Shown piece after piece: positions 21,176 through 33,566 of a stretch of 64,000 nucleotides of DNA. The stretch is from contig NC_003076.8 in NCBI RefSeq assembly GCF_000001735.4, positions 2,666,001-2,730,000 of the forward strand, given 5' to 3'. The first letter of the stretch is position 1. Each line of letters opens with the position of its first letter. The notes beneath the pieces were generated by a model, which was given only the letters and a program-made list of their open reading frames with translations, was not told where the DNA came from and did not search any database. The DNA comes from Arabidopsis thaliana (taxonomy: Eukaryota > Streptophyta > Magnoliopsida > Brassicales > Brassicaceae). The position numbers and the translations under genes were made by a program.

Positions 21176-23436
21176 CTTTAGAGGATTGAGTAATTGATCT
21201 AGATCTTGAATCTTGAGGTTGTGTGATAAGGAAAATGAAGCTGATTGATGAAATGGTTTGGTGCAGGCTAAGGTATATAAAGGGCAATGAAAAGCAAAGA
21301 TAGTGAATCTTTTGTGACTTGACCGTAGGATGAGTCATGAATGGGTCATCAACAATTCAGCAAAAGGGAAATAAAGCTTTTATATATATCTTAACTTGAA
21401 TCTTTTTTGGGGATTATGGTTAAAAGCATTGTGTTTGGCTGCTTTAAGCCAGAAGAAAAAAAAAGTGAAACATGATCACACGCCCCTCACGTTAGACTCC
21501 GACATGTTTTTTAACCTACAAGTTGGCAAGACGGCATGCTTTGTTACACGCATGTAATTACGTTTTCAACTTATGGAGAAGGGACGTCGTGGATTTGGAG
21601 CTTTCTGAGTTGGCATCGTGACTTTCTGATGTCATTTTTCTTTGCTAAGATAAAGTTTTATCTTTTAATAGAAAAAAGAGATGAGGTTTTTTCTTTTTCA
21701 TATTTTGAAAGGAAAAATAAAGAAGAAATCAATAAAATAAAACACAGAATTAAAGGAAATGTGATTTCAAATGGATCCCACCATAGAGTGAATAAGCCTA
21801 CCGTTGAATCAACTCGTCACCCCATGTGATCTACACAACATGCAAATGCATACATGAATATACATGTATTAAGGCTTTATCAGAGGAAATAGCACGTAAC
21901 CAAGGAGGGGATTGCTAAAATAAAACACTAAAATTAATCAAGGCTTCATTGTTGGGAACAAGTAAATGCTTTATCAGAGGAAATAGCAGGTGAAGGCACT
22001 TGTGAGTCGGGAATTTTGAATTGTGGCAACGGACTAATTTATTAGAAATAGAGAAGTCAATACCAAAAAAGAAAAACAAGAAGAAGAAATTGGTCAATAT
22101 TTTGTGACGTGACATTCTATGCTCAATAAAATAGCTTATCTTCTAATCATAAAAAGATTCCTTTTTTCTTGGTAAGCAAAAGGTGTAAAAAAGTTTCCGT
22201 CTTCACATTGTGTGTGATTAACCATGTGTCTAAAAGTTGAAAATAACGGTTTCTTTAAACTATGGGTAACTACAAAATGATGAAATTAAGTCTTTCCTTT
22301 TCTTTGGCAAGTGTCATATTAATTAGCACCCTAAAAAATTCATGTTTTTACCTTAATAAATACCCAATGATAATTGTTCATATTCTTTTATTAATAAAAA
22401 AATATTTTTTCCTTACTTTCTTTTCTTTAATTTTATTTTCATATCTCATGTTTATTTTCCTTTTTATGAAAAAATGTTGTATTTTTTACTATATATATAT
22501 CACCTCTCTACTTCTTTTTTTATTCTGTGTGTACGAGTAAAATATCTTATCTAAACAAAAATTAGAGGAAAAATGAATCAGAGAGGCAAATCTAATTTCG
22601 AAAGTTTTCTTAAAAGCATATCTCTTTCCGTCTGCGTCAAATTCCATACTGAGGTAACTTTCGTCTTTCATTTTCTTCTAATTATTTGACTGATGAAATT
22701 AGAATCGTCTTTTTAGTATGAGTTTATGTATTTGACCATCAATTCGATCTAGTGTAAACCCCTTAAAAAAAAAAATTTGAACATGGAGAATCTACTATGA
22801 AAGAAATCTTCTAACTTATCAACTATACGCATACTTAAACTTTTGCACGATGCATATCAAAGCGCCATAGATGAAATTCATAGACAGATTCTTATGTTAG
22901 AAACTCAATTAAGCATGTAATCACATTCTATAAAAAAAATCTGGTGTTGATATGAAGATTTTTGTAAGATTAACAATTTCAAAAGAGAATTTCAAGTTTT
23001 AAGTTGTATCATTAAATCATATGGAAGAAAACAATGTCATTTAAGTCGTTTAAAAGAAAAAGTTTTAAAAAGGTATTTTACCAAAAATATATAATTAAAA
23101 TACAATATTAATTAATGATAACGTTGAATAATAAAACAAATCTTATCCCTACTGTTTCACCGGCTTACACGTGTCACTAAATCTTTTTGATTCATTTTGA
23201 AGAAAACAATGAATGTATCTCTTACTTAAACTAAATTAAAACCAATAGTAAAACCAAGCTGAACTCTAATTGAACAGACCAAACCAAAATAACTTCGATT
23301 AGAATTTGGTTACAATTTTTTAAAAATCAATTTCAGTTTTTGGTTTTATGGGGTAGCTTCAATGTCTTGTATAGGGTAGTAGATGAGAGAACTGAAAGAG
23401 TTGGGTTCGATTGTGATATAAAACAATACGAGGGGG
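21176..23436. other. AT-rich intergenic region, about 2.2 kb
   Basis: The left edge is the GEM-like gene promoter. The rest is very AT-rich with scattered poly-A and poly-T runs and no frame with a family signature; 22262..22540 is a low-complexity Phe/Leu/Ile frame. A 21-bp direct repeat lies at 21874..21894 and 21968..21988. It could hide degraded transposon sequence, but I see no terminal repeats or coding relics. Confidence 0.6.
21874..21988. repeat. 21-bp direct repeat pair
   Basis: The 21-mer starting GCTTTATCAGAGG and ending AATAGCA occurs at 21874..21894 and 21968..21988, 94 bp apart in the same orientation. The intervening DNA is unique. It may be a remnant of a local duplication or of an insertion. 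Confidence 0.85.
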
Positions 23437-24758
23437 TTGTCTCTAAATTTTTTATTGTTATCTAACCCGGATCCGAGTAATATAACCGGGTGGGTGATTT
23501 TGACAAAATGGTTGAATCCTTCTAAATTGAAAACCCTAATTTCAAAACTTTCCGCGCAGAAACGTGTCGGTTCGTCTTCTTCAAGAGGCAAAGTAGAAAG
23601 AGTGAAAAAACCTCACCTTGTCCTGAGTGACATTTGGTCCGCCTACGACAAGTGGAGCACTTTTTGCGTCGGCGTTCCTCTTAAGCTGAATGACTACTCT
23701 TGGACGGATGCTACTCAGTATTATGCTCCCACCCTCTCCGCCATGCAAATCTTCACCAAGAAACCCTTCCTCGACGATGGATCTTCTTCTTCATCAAGGT
23801 CACAGATTCTCGATTTTGAATCCTATTATTGTTGTGTTCTAATGATTCATGGGTATCAACAATCAGAATTTGGTTGATCACACTTTGTTTGTTTGTTTCT
23901 CGATTTTAGGAGCTTTGGTGAGGACTGCCATCTCTATTTTGAATACAATGAGACAGTGAGTGTAGATGGGCTTAGGCTTCCTCTTACTATGATGGTATGT
24001 GAAAGCTCTTACCTTAGATGTTGGATCCCTTACATTTGTCTTTCGAGGGTTTAATTAAATAGGGAGGTTCTGTCTTTCTTCCTTGAAGGTTGAGGAACTA
24101 GCTAAGAAGCACCATGGATTGAATACTCTTAGAACCTCTGATCTGTCTGAAAACAGCTGGTTTTCTATAACTTGGTATGTCTCCTTCTCAGCTTTAGCCC
24201 TTCTCTTAAAAATTACATGTTTCTTGAATTGGTTGTTGGATTACTAGTTATTGACGCTTAATCTATATTGTTTGTGACTTATATGAAATAACGACTAGGC
24301 TGAGAATGTGGTTGATTGATATATGTAATAGGTCTCCGGCAACTCAAATTCCATCGAGGCAAACACTGAATCAGTATTTCCTAACATATCATTCATTGAC
24401 ACCCGTTATTCCAGGTATTTCCCCCTTAGAATTTATGCTTGAAAACAAGTGTATATGTATAGGTTTTTGATGTCTTGAACTAGTTTTTTTTTTCTTGTGA
24501 TATTCAGAAACAATTCCTAAAGGGACAGAAGTTGAGCTTCCTGCTTTTGGAGTTCTGACTACCAAGCTCTCTGGCGAAGTTTGGAACATGCCAGGGACCT
24601 CAGATCAAGAGATCATAAACAGGCATGAGGAGGCTGCTGCCTCCTGGCTGGGAAAACTCATGTTCAGCCACAATGATTTCGACTTGTTTATGGCTGAGAA
24701 ACCTAAGGACCTGCCATTTTCAAGTGGCCACTATGAGGTGGTATATGGTGAGTGGTAA
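23437..24758 (+). CDS. DUF789 family protein
   Basis: Five exons (23437..23798, 23910..23994, 24089..24174, 24332..24414, 24508..24758) join in phase to 288 aa if the ATG at 23437 is used. DUF789 features are seen: LSDIWSAYDKWSTFCVGVP, YYAPTLSAMQIF, the TWSP-type ITW|SPATQIPSRQT junction and the C-terminal EEAAASWLGKLMFSHNDF. The function of the family is unknown. I recall the locus as At5g08360. The start is uncertain: the first ~30 residues (MSLNFLLLSNPDPSN...) are not typical of the family. Another ATG, or an upstream exon in the AT-rich DNA before 23437, is possible. Confidence 0.82.
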
Positions 24759-25115
24759 CTATCTCCTCTTGGAACTTCTCATAGATCCTCCAGGTCCTGG
24801 TGATGTAATGTTGCCAGTAGAAAAATAAGCCTGGTAGTGGTATCTTTTTATCATGGAATCTTTAGATGAAAACTTTGTGAACATCTTCTGGATTTTTCAG
24901 TTTTATTTAAAAAGTGGCATATGATTTGCCATAACTCAAATTATTCTTAATATAATGCAAGTTGGATTGAGTATTTCTGTTTCTGGCATCTTATATTCAG
25001 CATAGTAGATACAAACTGAAACCAGAAGATGTTTTGGCACAATCTTCTGCTTTCAACAGGATTTTGCTATTGATCAGTTTTACTTCCATAACTTTATCTG
25101 CACCAGATTGGCATC
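24759..25115. other. Tail-to-tail intergenic region, DUF789 gene and AGAL2
   Basis: Between the DUF789 stop and the AGAL2 stop. Only 3' UTR-like AT-rich sequence is seen. Confidence 0.7.
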
Positions 25116-27441
25116 TTATGCCTTGCGTCTTGTAAGAGTATACATTTTGCAGGCATGAGGCTCCACTAGGGCAGATAGCTGCTTTTTAACACATGAATAT
25201 GTCGAATGCTGCATTCATCATAATCATGGTTCATGATTAGGTTTTAGGTGTGAGTACTAGTAAGGAAACAGAATTCTAATGCATGCTTAGTTCATCATAA
25301 CTTACCTCCCATAAGTCACGAGCATTAACAATATCTGATGAATTGAGGCCAATCTCAGCCCATCGAGCTGTGATGTTTGCAGATGCTGATCCTCTGTTCC
25401 ATAGGATGACCGCTACTCGTTTCTTGCTTAGTGGACCTGCCCATACCTTCATTGCACCACATATGTTATGTGTTTTTTTGTTTGTCATTTGCATAGATAT
25501 GTACATATAAGAACTATGATACCTCAAGATCACCTTCTTTCTTTACTTTCTTTCCCTGGATCCCAAGTTTGTCTGAACATAAATAGGTCAAGCTCTTACC
25601 ACTTTTGGATTTCATATGAGCAGATTCTGAAGTGGTTAAGACTTTTTCTATATTATATTTACCTTGATTAACAGCAATCACCTCTTTGTTGCTAAGCAAT
25701 TCAAATGTAACTTTGTCCATCGATCTAAGATCGCAGCCGATCAGCAGAGGAGCCTGCAAAGAGAGAACACAATCCAACATTGGTTTAAGTAGGTATACAT
25801 TCATTCTCTGCTTAGTTTAGGTCTTTTAGGTAAAATACTATTCATACTTTTGCCAATGCCCAGATGCTGAAATGCGACATGTATTCTTCCTTAGTCATGC
25901 CTCCATTTCCCACTTCAAGCATGTCTGGATCTGTTTCAGTTTTACCAATATTAATTTCTCGGGTCTCGATACAACTTTCTCGAATCTGTATTGATTACTC
26001 CAAATTATTTACCGTTCCACGATCCTGGTCTTGCATAAGATGCCCATCGATCATTCTGATCCGCTATCAATGTCATGCTAACAAGCAAAAAAGGAAGAGA
26101 AAAACATCTTCAAGTTCTTGTTTCACTAAGATTGGGAAAAAACCATCAAAGAAGAGAAACCTTTTCCAATTATCTTGGATATCTCCTGTTGTTCTCCAAC
26201 TGTTGCCAATATCTCCTGCCCAAGTTGCTGGATCCTCTTGTCCCCTGCACTTACAAGTCAATTTCTTGTTTAGTATCATCAGACCATAGTTGTCTGAATA
26301 AGTGAATCTTCTTCTTAATTAGTCTTTTTTACCATTCGCACAGAGAGAAGAATATGGATCTTCCTGAATTTAACAGCGCTTTACTCATCTTAGGGTATCT
26401 TTCTCTTGGACTTGTCCCTGTATTTTCGCAGTTATCATACTTGAGGTAATCAATCCCCTGTCGAATACATGATAACGAAAACGCACAGCTTCAAGGTTCA
26501 GGAAATGAGTTCAGACATAACACATACAAATATACATACCCATGAGGCAAATGTCTTGGCATCTTGTTCTTCATGCCCGAGTGATCCCGGCATGGTTTGG
26601 CTGCAGGTAAGAGTCCTAGAAATCGAGAAAAAGATGATCAATGGAGAAACTATATCTTAACAAGAATTTTGTTTTATAACTAAGTATCTTTATCTGTATA
26701 TACATACCCGGCATCAGAGTATATCCCAAGTTTTAGCCCTTTGCTATGAACATAATCTGATAAAGCTTTGATTCCTGAAGGAAATGTTGATGCTTTTGCA
26801 ACCAAACTCCCCTATCAAATATACACCAAAAACACATCTCATTTTTGTTTTTAGATTCTCAAAAACTCTGAAAACAAGGTTATTTAACCTGAGAATCTCT
26901 CTTGAGTTCACCCCAACAATCATCTATAAACACAGATAAAAACAGAACACGATACTTAAGAAAACAGAGAGATGGATAAAACAGAGTAATCACACTAAAA
27001 TTATATATAATTTAAGTACCTATGTTGATATACTTGTAACCTATTGCAGAAAGACCACTTGAAACCATTGCATCAGCTGCAGTGAAACTCAGATCATTAG
27101 TATTACTTTTACTATCAATCAATCTTGCATTAGATTTGCTTTCTATAGAGTAGAATCAGTAATCACCGGTTTGTTTGATAAGGGTTTCATTGATATTACA
27201 CTGAAAATGATTCCAGCTGTTCCATCTGATCAGAGAGTAACCATAAGAGGTAAATAACTTGAGAGTCAAGGAAATAGAAATTCAAAAAAAAAAAACAATG
27301 AAGGGGATCGAACCCCATTTGAGGAGAGAGAGCAAGTCCATTGTTCATCAACATTCGACTCTGAAACCCATCAGCAATCTGAGTCAGAGTTATAGTCAGA
27401 GTGAACGCAATGAATCTTAAGGAGAAACTAAGAAGAACCAT
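25116..27441 (-). CDS. AGAL2: AGAL2, alpha-galactosidase (GH27)
   Basis: Fourteen exons on the minus strand (27314..27441, 27167..27225, 27020..27076, 26889..26923, 26708..26811, 26540..26615, 26333..26457, 26161..26244, 26013..26077, 25848..25930, 25663..25753, 25523..25572, 25306..25446, 25116..25208) give 396 aa, the length I recall. It releases alpha-galactose from raffinose-type sugars, galactomannan or galactolipid; it has an N-terminal signal peptide and probably acts in the apoplast or vacuole. GH27 marks are [24 protein letters not shown] (nucleophile Asp161) and [17 protein letters not shown] (acid/base Asp). The final exon ([17 protein letters not shown]...) follows DLWE|GTAAGT; reading on past that donor gives a false short C-terminus. 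I recall At5g08370. Confidence 0.96.
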
Positions 27442-28850
27442 TGCTTGATCAAGCTTTTTTCTTGTTTCCTTCAATGGCTATAAACAGATTGAGAGAGAGA
27501 GAGGTTCAAGAAAAATCAAAAATGGCCTGTAATAAATGTTGATGGTTAAGTGGGAGCTGTGGGATCATGCCGATATTTGTATATATACACACACACACAC
27601 CACGGTACTGTGACTCTCTTAGTTGTCTCTCCAAATCAAGTGGGTCGTTTTCGTTGTCAACTTTTTAATTTCATTTTTCTATGTTTATTTTCAGATTTAT
27701 GTAGCTTCACGGATATGGAGATATTGTATTTGTCTCTGTGACGCAAAAAGTGTAAAAAGATTGAGAAAAAGAAGAGGTTGTTAACTGTGTAAGACGTATT
27801 CATAACTAATTCTGATAAAACTAGTGAAAGGCAGCGATTGATGTTATTAATATAGAACAAAAGCATTATTGGTTATATAAGCAATGGAGTGAATCACTAG
27901 AGGTCCGAGGTTTATGTCCATTCATAGTCTCCGGAATTTAGAAAATTACGAAATATTTTAGTAAAGATAATGAATAATGAATCGTAGTGATACACAATTT
28001 AGCAAAATCTTAACAAAAACAATTAACAGCTAAGGAACTGTTAGTCTTTACATACATTATTTAACACGTTAGCAAGGATTATTTTAATGTCCCCACGTTG
28101 AGTTATGAATAAAACAATTAAGTTGTGATAACGCCCTTTAGAGTTTAGATCCAAAATACAAGAACAGAATTCTTCACGTCTTTCAATAAATGGTTAGGTT
28201 TTCATTGAATCATTGTCATGATCGCATTGGACTTTAGTAGATACAATCGAATCATTTGTATAAAGTACACAAATTTATATACAGAAATACAAATTACAAA
28301 TATTTGATATTGACATGTGGCCATGCTCAGTTCTAATTATTAAAAAACGGAGCATGCTTTCCGAGTGTGATGTTTGATATTATCTTACTTTTCAAGAATG
28401 TTTTTATGCTAGATTGTATTCCATAGCTTTTACTATTTACACTTAAAATGCTATAAAAATATAACAAAACCTGTTTTCTAGCTAGGTTTGAACTAGTCGA
28501 AAATGCAAAAATTATGCATATGGGATTAGTGATCTCTGTATATAATAACATCCACACAAGTAGAAAGAGTATACTTTAAGGCAAAGTCTTAAGTTATTAA
28601 AGTGAAATAATGAGAGATTTGCTTTCCTCAAGTGGACCAAAGACACAAGTGATGTGACGTGTGCCGTACGCAACAATATTAAAAAAGCGAAGAGTTTTCA
28701 TTATTATATGGACAAAATTTTCGTTTCGAACAATTTATTGGAGAACATCTGTGGAGATTTAATTTGAGACGAACCCTTATTGTTTTTACAGAATAACTGG
28801 AGAATACAACGTGACGTAGCCACACTAACTCTCTCTATACACATGTATTT
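27442..28850. other. Intergenic between AGAL2 and AGAL1
   Basis: Contains the AGAL2 promoter (left) and AGAL1 3' UTR (right). A short ACACAC tract lies near 27590. No coding frame has a family signature. Confidence 0.65.
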
Positions 28851-31616
28851 TCAGGCAACAGGTTTGAGAACATACAACTTACACGCATGAGAATCCACTG
28901 TTGCTGTCAAGTTCCCCACAAACTTTTGCTTCAATGTCTGGTGCTGTTCGCATATATCACAACAAAACATTCACCAGTTAAATATCTGATTTTCTAATGA
29001 TGTTTGGTTTATGTATGTTTATCTACAATTGTATATTTATGAGTATACCTCCCATAGATCTCTGGCTTCAACGATGCTATTTGCAGGGATCTCAATATCC
29101 TCCCAAAGAGCAGTAATCGAAGTTCGCGATGGTCCACGGTTCAATAGAAGCAAAGCTACTCTGTAACCTGACAATGGTCCTGCCCAAACCTGATTCCATT
29201 TCGCGATTTATTACCAAAACATAGTTTTCTTAAAGCTTATGTCTATAGACGAGTAGTACATGTAGGTGTTTTTAGATGTAATCTAACCTCGAGATCGCCT
29301 TCCATTCTAACTTTCTTGGCCTGAACACCATGTGGATCTACAAGAAACGGTTTCTATTTTCTTAAAAGTATATATTCAAACATGGTTCAAAGAGGACATA
29401 TGATGGCTAAACAGTAATCAAGTACCTTGATTAATAGCAATGACTTCCTTGTTGGCGACAATCTCCATTGTTTCTTTGGTCATGTTTCTTATGTCACAAC
29501 CAAGTAGAAGAGGAGCCTGCAGTGATATATATACATCATTGGTTTCAGACTTAATATATGTTGTTTGAAGAGAGTTTCTCTATTTCGGGAATATATAGCT
29601 TACCTTTGAGATTGCCCATATGCTGAAATGGACTATGTACTCGTCTTTTGTCATCCCTCCATTTCCCACTTCAAGCATATCCGGGTCTGCAACCAACAGC
29701 AAAGTCACCCACTCATCATGAAATTATCATCCTTCACAAAATCTGCAACAAGCTTAAAGTAGTAGTAGTCTCTTGCTGAGATAATAACAGTACCGTTCCA
29801 GCCACCAGGTCTTGCATGCTCAGCGTAGACTTCATTCATGTCTGCTATTGAGATCATACTGTAACAAGCAAAAAAAAACCTTGTCAAGATTAGCAATTTT
29901 TAAAGAAACATGTCGCCATCTTTTTTCTTTTATACTTACCTAAGCCAAGTATCTTTAATGTCATTAGTGGTTCTCCAACTGTTGCCTACTGGAGATCCCC
30001 ATAGAGCTGGATGCATATCTCCCCTGATAAGAAGTCAATTTAAAACTCATAATTCTTCTATAGACAAATCAACACAACTATATTATTTGTTTTTTTGAAA
30101 GGGAACATGCATGATTTATACCATTCACACAATGAGTGAAAGATGGGGCGGCCAGATTTCATCAGAGCTCGAGTCATCACTGGATACCTGAATTGTATCA
30201 TCATCCATTATTGGCAGTGAATGTATATTATAACTTTTATGGCTAAACCAGGTGTCCTCACTTATACCTGACAGTAGGTTTAGAGCCATCGCTGTTGCAG
30301 TTGTCATACTTCAAGTAATCAATTCCCTGCAATTTGAGCCCAAGCATTGTTACATTGTCTGAAAAGCAGGTCAGTAACCAGTTTATGAAATGAAAAAGAA
30401 TGACATGGACGTACCCATTCTGCAAATGTCTTGGCATCATGCTCCTCGTAGCCTAAAGAACCTGGCATGGTTTTACTGCAAGTGAAATACCTGAAAACCA
30501 AAACAAATATGAGGCCAAATGTGTATTCTTGTCCAAATCACCAGGAAAAAAGTGTAGGAAAATTTGCAAAAGCAATAGTAATTTACCCGGCATCTGAGTA
30601 AATCCCAAGCTTAAGGCCTTTACTGTGAACATAATCCGCAACCGCTTTAATTCCAGAAGGGAAAGTTGACTTCTTTGGCACCAGACTTCCCTGGAAAACA
30701 GAGTTAAGGAAGATAAAATCTAGCAAAACTGCAGAAACAAGAAATGAAACCAGGAAACACAAAGAATTATGATAATACCTTGCTGTCACGAGAAATTTCA
30801 GCCCAGCAATCATCTGAAGAACAAACCAAGATTTCAGTACTGTGAAACACAATAATGATTTTTATTTATTTATTTCTAAGCTATCACACTGATGAAACAT
30901 TAATCAACTTCAGAGACTCTGAATCAGAGTGATACAAAGAATTTTTTTAATCTATATTATGAGTTAGAGCCTTACCGATGTTAACATAGTTGTAGCCAAG
31001 CTTAGAGAGGCCAGTGGTAACCAAAGCATCAGCTGTTACAAACATCAAGATGTGTTAAGATAAACCAAAGCATCAGCTGTTACGAGCATGCAAGAATAAT
31101 TCATGATTGATAAATTAAAATTGAGACTTCACCAGTTTCTTTGATCATTTTTTCATCTATGTTGCAGCTAAAATGGTTCCAGCTATTCCACCTGCAACAC
31201 CGTTACATTGAACCTCATTCAGAACACAAAAAGCCAAACACTTTCCACAACGTAGGATTATTAACAGCAAAGTTCAGGATATTGAAGTTAAATTCAAGCT
31301 ATTTATTCTTTAGTTAAAGACTAGTGGTTGTAGAATGTGTTTAGTCTTTCGATTTCTTTGAGAATCAATCGTCAAATCCACCAACCATTAAAAAGGAAAC
31401 AAGCTAAATCACAGAGCGAGAGAAAGAGAAATAGAGTTATACGAACCCCATGGGAGGAGTGACTCCGAGGCCATTAGTGAGCAAGTGTCTTCGTAAGATC
31501 TCAGAATCGTCATGACCATTATTAACTGATCTCGAAGACTCGACCATCGTCATCACCATTGATGAAATCAGTATCATAAGTATTGGCATCTTTATCACCA
31601 TTGCTCGTCTCGACAT
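28851..31616 (-). CDS. AGAL1: AGAL1, alpha-galactosidase (GH27)
   Basis: Fifteen minus-strand exons (31447..31616, 31133..31191, 30976..31032, 30779..30813, 30587..30690, 30415..30490, 30268..30326, 30122..30187, 29940..30023, 29794..29858, 29604..29686, 29426..29516, 29288..29337, 29049..29189, 28851..28943) join to 410 aa. It is a GH27 hydrolase of terminal alpha-galactose like its tandem neighbour AGAL2, with a Met-rich signal segment ([16 protein letters not shown]). Motifs are [22 protein letters not shown] (nucleophile Asp175) and [17 protein letters not shown]. Coding-exon lengths match AGAL2 from exon 2 to the end, except that AGAL1 has one extra intron (30188..30267) splitting the exon after the nucleophile. 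Intron 2 holds a duplicated splice acceptor. I recall At5g08380. Confidence 0.96.
31019..31083 (-). repeat. Tandem copy of the AGAL1 exon 3 acceptor
   Basis: A 21-bp sequence containing the acceptor ACAG and the first bases of exon 3 (CTGATGCTTTGG) occurs at 31019..31039, the real exon border, and again at 31063..31083 in intron 2, offset by 44 bp. Flanking bases are only weakly similar, so this is a small diverged tandem duplication. Use of the distal copy would add 44 nt and shift the frame. Confidence 0.9.
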
Positions 31617-33356
31617 CTCTGCAAAATCTCTCTAAACGAAAACAGAGTGAGAAGAAGATAGTTGACGAACACTGCTTTGTACTTTGTAGTAGAAGAAGAC
31701 TAGGAGACTAGAAGAGTGTTCTATAAAATTCTTTGTATTTCCATTTTACCCCTCAAAACTCTTATCTGTACTTTACTTTTTTTTTTTTTTTTAACTTTTT
31801 AACAAATATCTTAACGTCCACATAATTCTATTCTAATTTCGCATAAAGAGAAGATATATATTTTGATAACCAGAGAAGATATAATTCCAATTTTATTATG
31901 TTTCCTTACATGATTTTAATGGTTGGAATTCTTTTAGATGATTTTAAATAGAAGGTTAATTGCGATCAAAACTAAATAAGAGGTTAATTTGATTTTTACG
32001 GTTAAATTTTGTTGTTGATATATAACGGAAAAGTCTTGACCAAAATTAACGTTGGAAATTTGAAAAGTTTTTAATAAATTAAAAAATTAGAAGAAGCTCA
32101 CGTTTCTTTAACCAGTAGCTGAGATAAATAATACTTTTTTGTGGAAGCAAACTCAAAATCAAACACTTGGGTCGATTTGGGTTGTGTGTATTATATGATC
32201 AGGTGGATTTTTAATTTCTTGTGATATACTTTGTACATTTTGTTGGGTTTACTCTGATCTTGACTAATAATTTGTATAGTTTCATTTTTCAACAATTTAA
32301 TTATTTATTCAAATTATAAATATATCCTAGTTTTGATGATGTATCTTTCCAACATACACTATAGTTTTGAAATTGTGACTCATTATTTGTATTGCGATAA
32401 ATTATGATTTTCTGGATTGTTCTTTGAAATATATATCTCTCTTTTTTTGTCAAGATATATATGTCTTTGTTAGGGACTCAAAATCATGCTTCATAAAGAA
32501 GACTTTGAAGGTTTTTAATTTCTGTACGTTTCTAGGCATGATACTGAATATATATATAGATATATCTATATATCCAGTTTTTAGTCGGCATATATCATTT
32601 CTTCTCTCTGTGAATATTATTATTTACATTCACGGATTTTCAAAAAGTTGTTTATATATCAGTCTGTGTCTCAGTGTCTGACCAAAAAGAACAAATAATC
32701 AGTATGATCTTCTTGTTCTTGGGGATCGTTCTTTGTTGTTATTGCGTTACGTCAGTGTTGGGTACTAATCAAAGGGAATATCCTAACTAGTAACTCGGGA
32801 CAAAAAAAAGATACTCCAAAACAATCAAAACCTGATTCACAAGTTAACCGAGTTACTATAAGTATTCAACTCTTTAGATTGGATCCGAACAAATAATCAA
32901 TAACAGTATCCGTTATCAACAACTATATATCCATCACTTAGCTACTATTCTGTGTTCAAAAAAAAAAAAAAAAGCTACTATTCTAATCAAACCTAATTAA
33001 AACTTCAAATACTCTAAAAAGCAGAACAAATTAATAAAAATTTGTAACGATCTGAGACGTATTCAAAATGAGTTTGTTACATCAGTTCTAGTTAACTTTT
33101 CACGATAGGTGCTTAGTTTGGAGAAAGAACATTACAATTCCCCAAAACAATCAAAACCTGGTTCACAAGTTAACAATAAAAGCGAATCAACAGTGACTTC
33201 ATGAATCAACTCTCCGACCCACCTTCGTCACGTTCCCCTCCAATCTCTCTCTCTCTCTGATATGACACTATAAAACACACTCTCTCATTCTCCACGATAC
33301 ATCGCACTCGTTTAAGTAAGCATCATCATCATCCTTATCATCAAGAAAGAGAGAAA
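31617..33356. other. Intergenic between AGAL1 and DUF3339 gene
   Basis: Divergent promoter space of 1.7 kb, very AT-rich. There is a TA-rich palindrome near 32550-32575, a run of 15 A near 32960, and a TATAAAA box at 33269..33275 preceded by a CT-rich patch, about 85 nt before the DUF3339 ATG. The 85-codon frame at 32424..32681 is low complexity. No gene is supported here. Confidence 0.65.
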
Positions 33357-33566
33357 ATGTCGGATTGGGGACCGGTGCTAGTTACGGTGATACTCTTCGT
33401 GATGCTTACGCCAGGGCTTCTGTTTCAGTTGCCGGGACGACAAAAGTACGTTGAGTTTGGTAATTTTCAGACAAGCGCTGTCTCCGTTATCGTCCATTCT
33501 CTTCTCTACTTCTCCCTTGTTTGCGTCTTCCTTCTCGCACTCAAGATTCACATCTACATCGGCTAA
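33357..33566 (+). CDS. DUF3339 small membrane protein, 69 aa
   Basis: Intronless 69-aa frame. It starts with MSDWGPVLVTVILFVMLTPG, the typical DUF3339 opening: a conserved W-G-P followed by a hydrophobic helix. Next come LLFQLPGRQKYVEFGNFQTS and a second hydrophobic helix (VSVIVHSLLYFSLVCVFLLAL). Family members are 60-75 aa with two predicted membrane spans and no known function. A TATA box about 85 nt upstream and a CT-rich patch support expression. I recall it as At5g08391. Confidence 0.93.
   Translation: MSDWGPVLVTVILFVMLTPGLLFQLPGRQKYVEFGNFQTSAVSVIVHSLLYFSLVCVFLLALKIHIYIG

Noticed and set aside
22262-22540. 92-codon frame rich in Phe, Leu and Ile, resembling a small membrane protein
   Set aside because: Low-complexity AT-rich intergenic DNA with poly-T tracts; the hydrophobicity is a by-product of base composition.
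25276-25305. Alternative AGAL2 C-terminus VSYDELSMH
   Set aside because: It is read-through of a strong donor GTAAGT after DLWE; the true last exon at 25116..25208 matches the family C-terminus.
32545-32578. TA-rich palindrome that could form a hairpin
   Set aside because: Built of TATA/GATA dinucleotides in AT-rich DNA; not convincing as an miRNA precursor or terminator.
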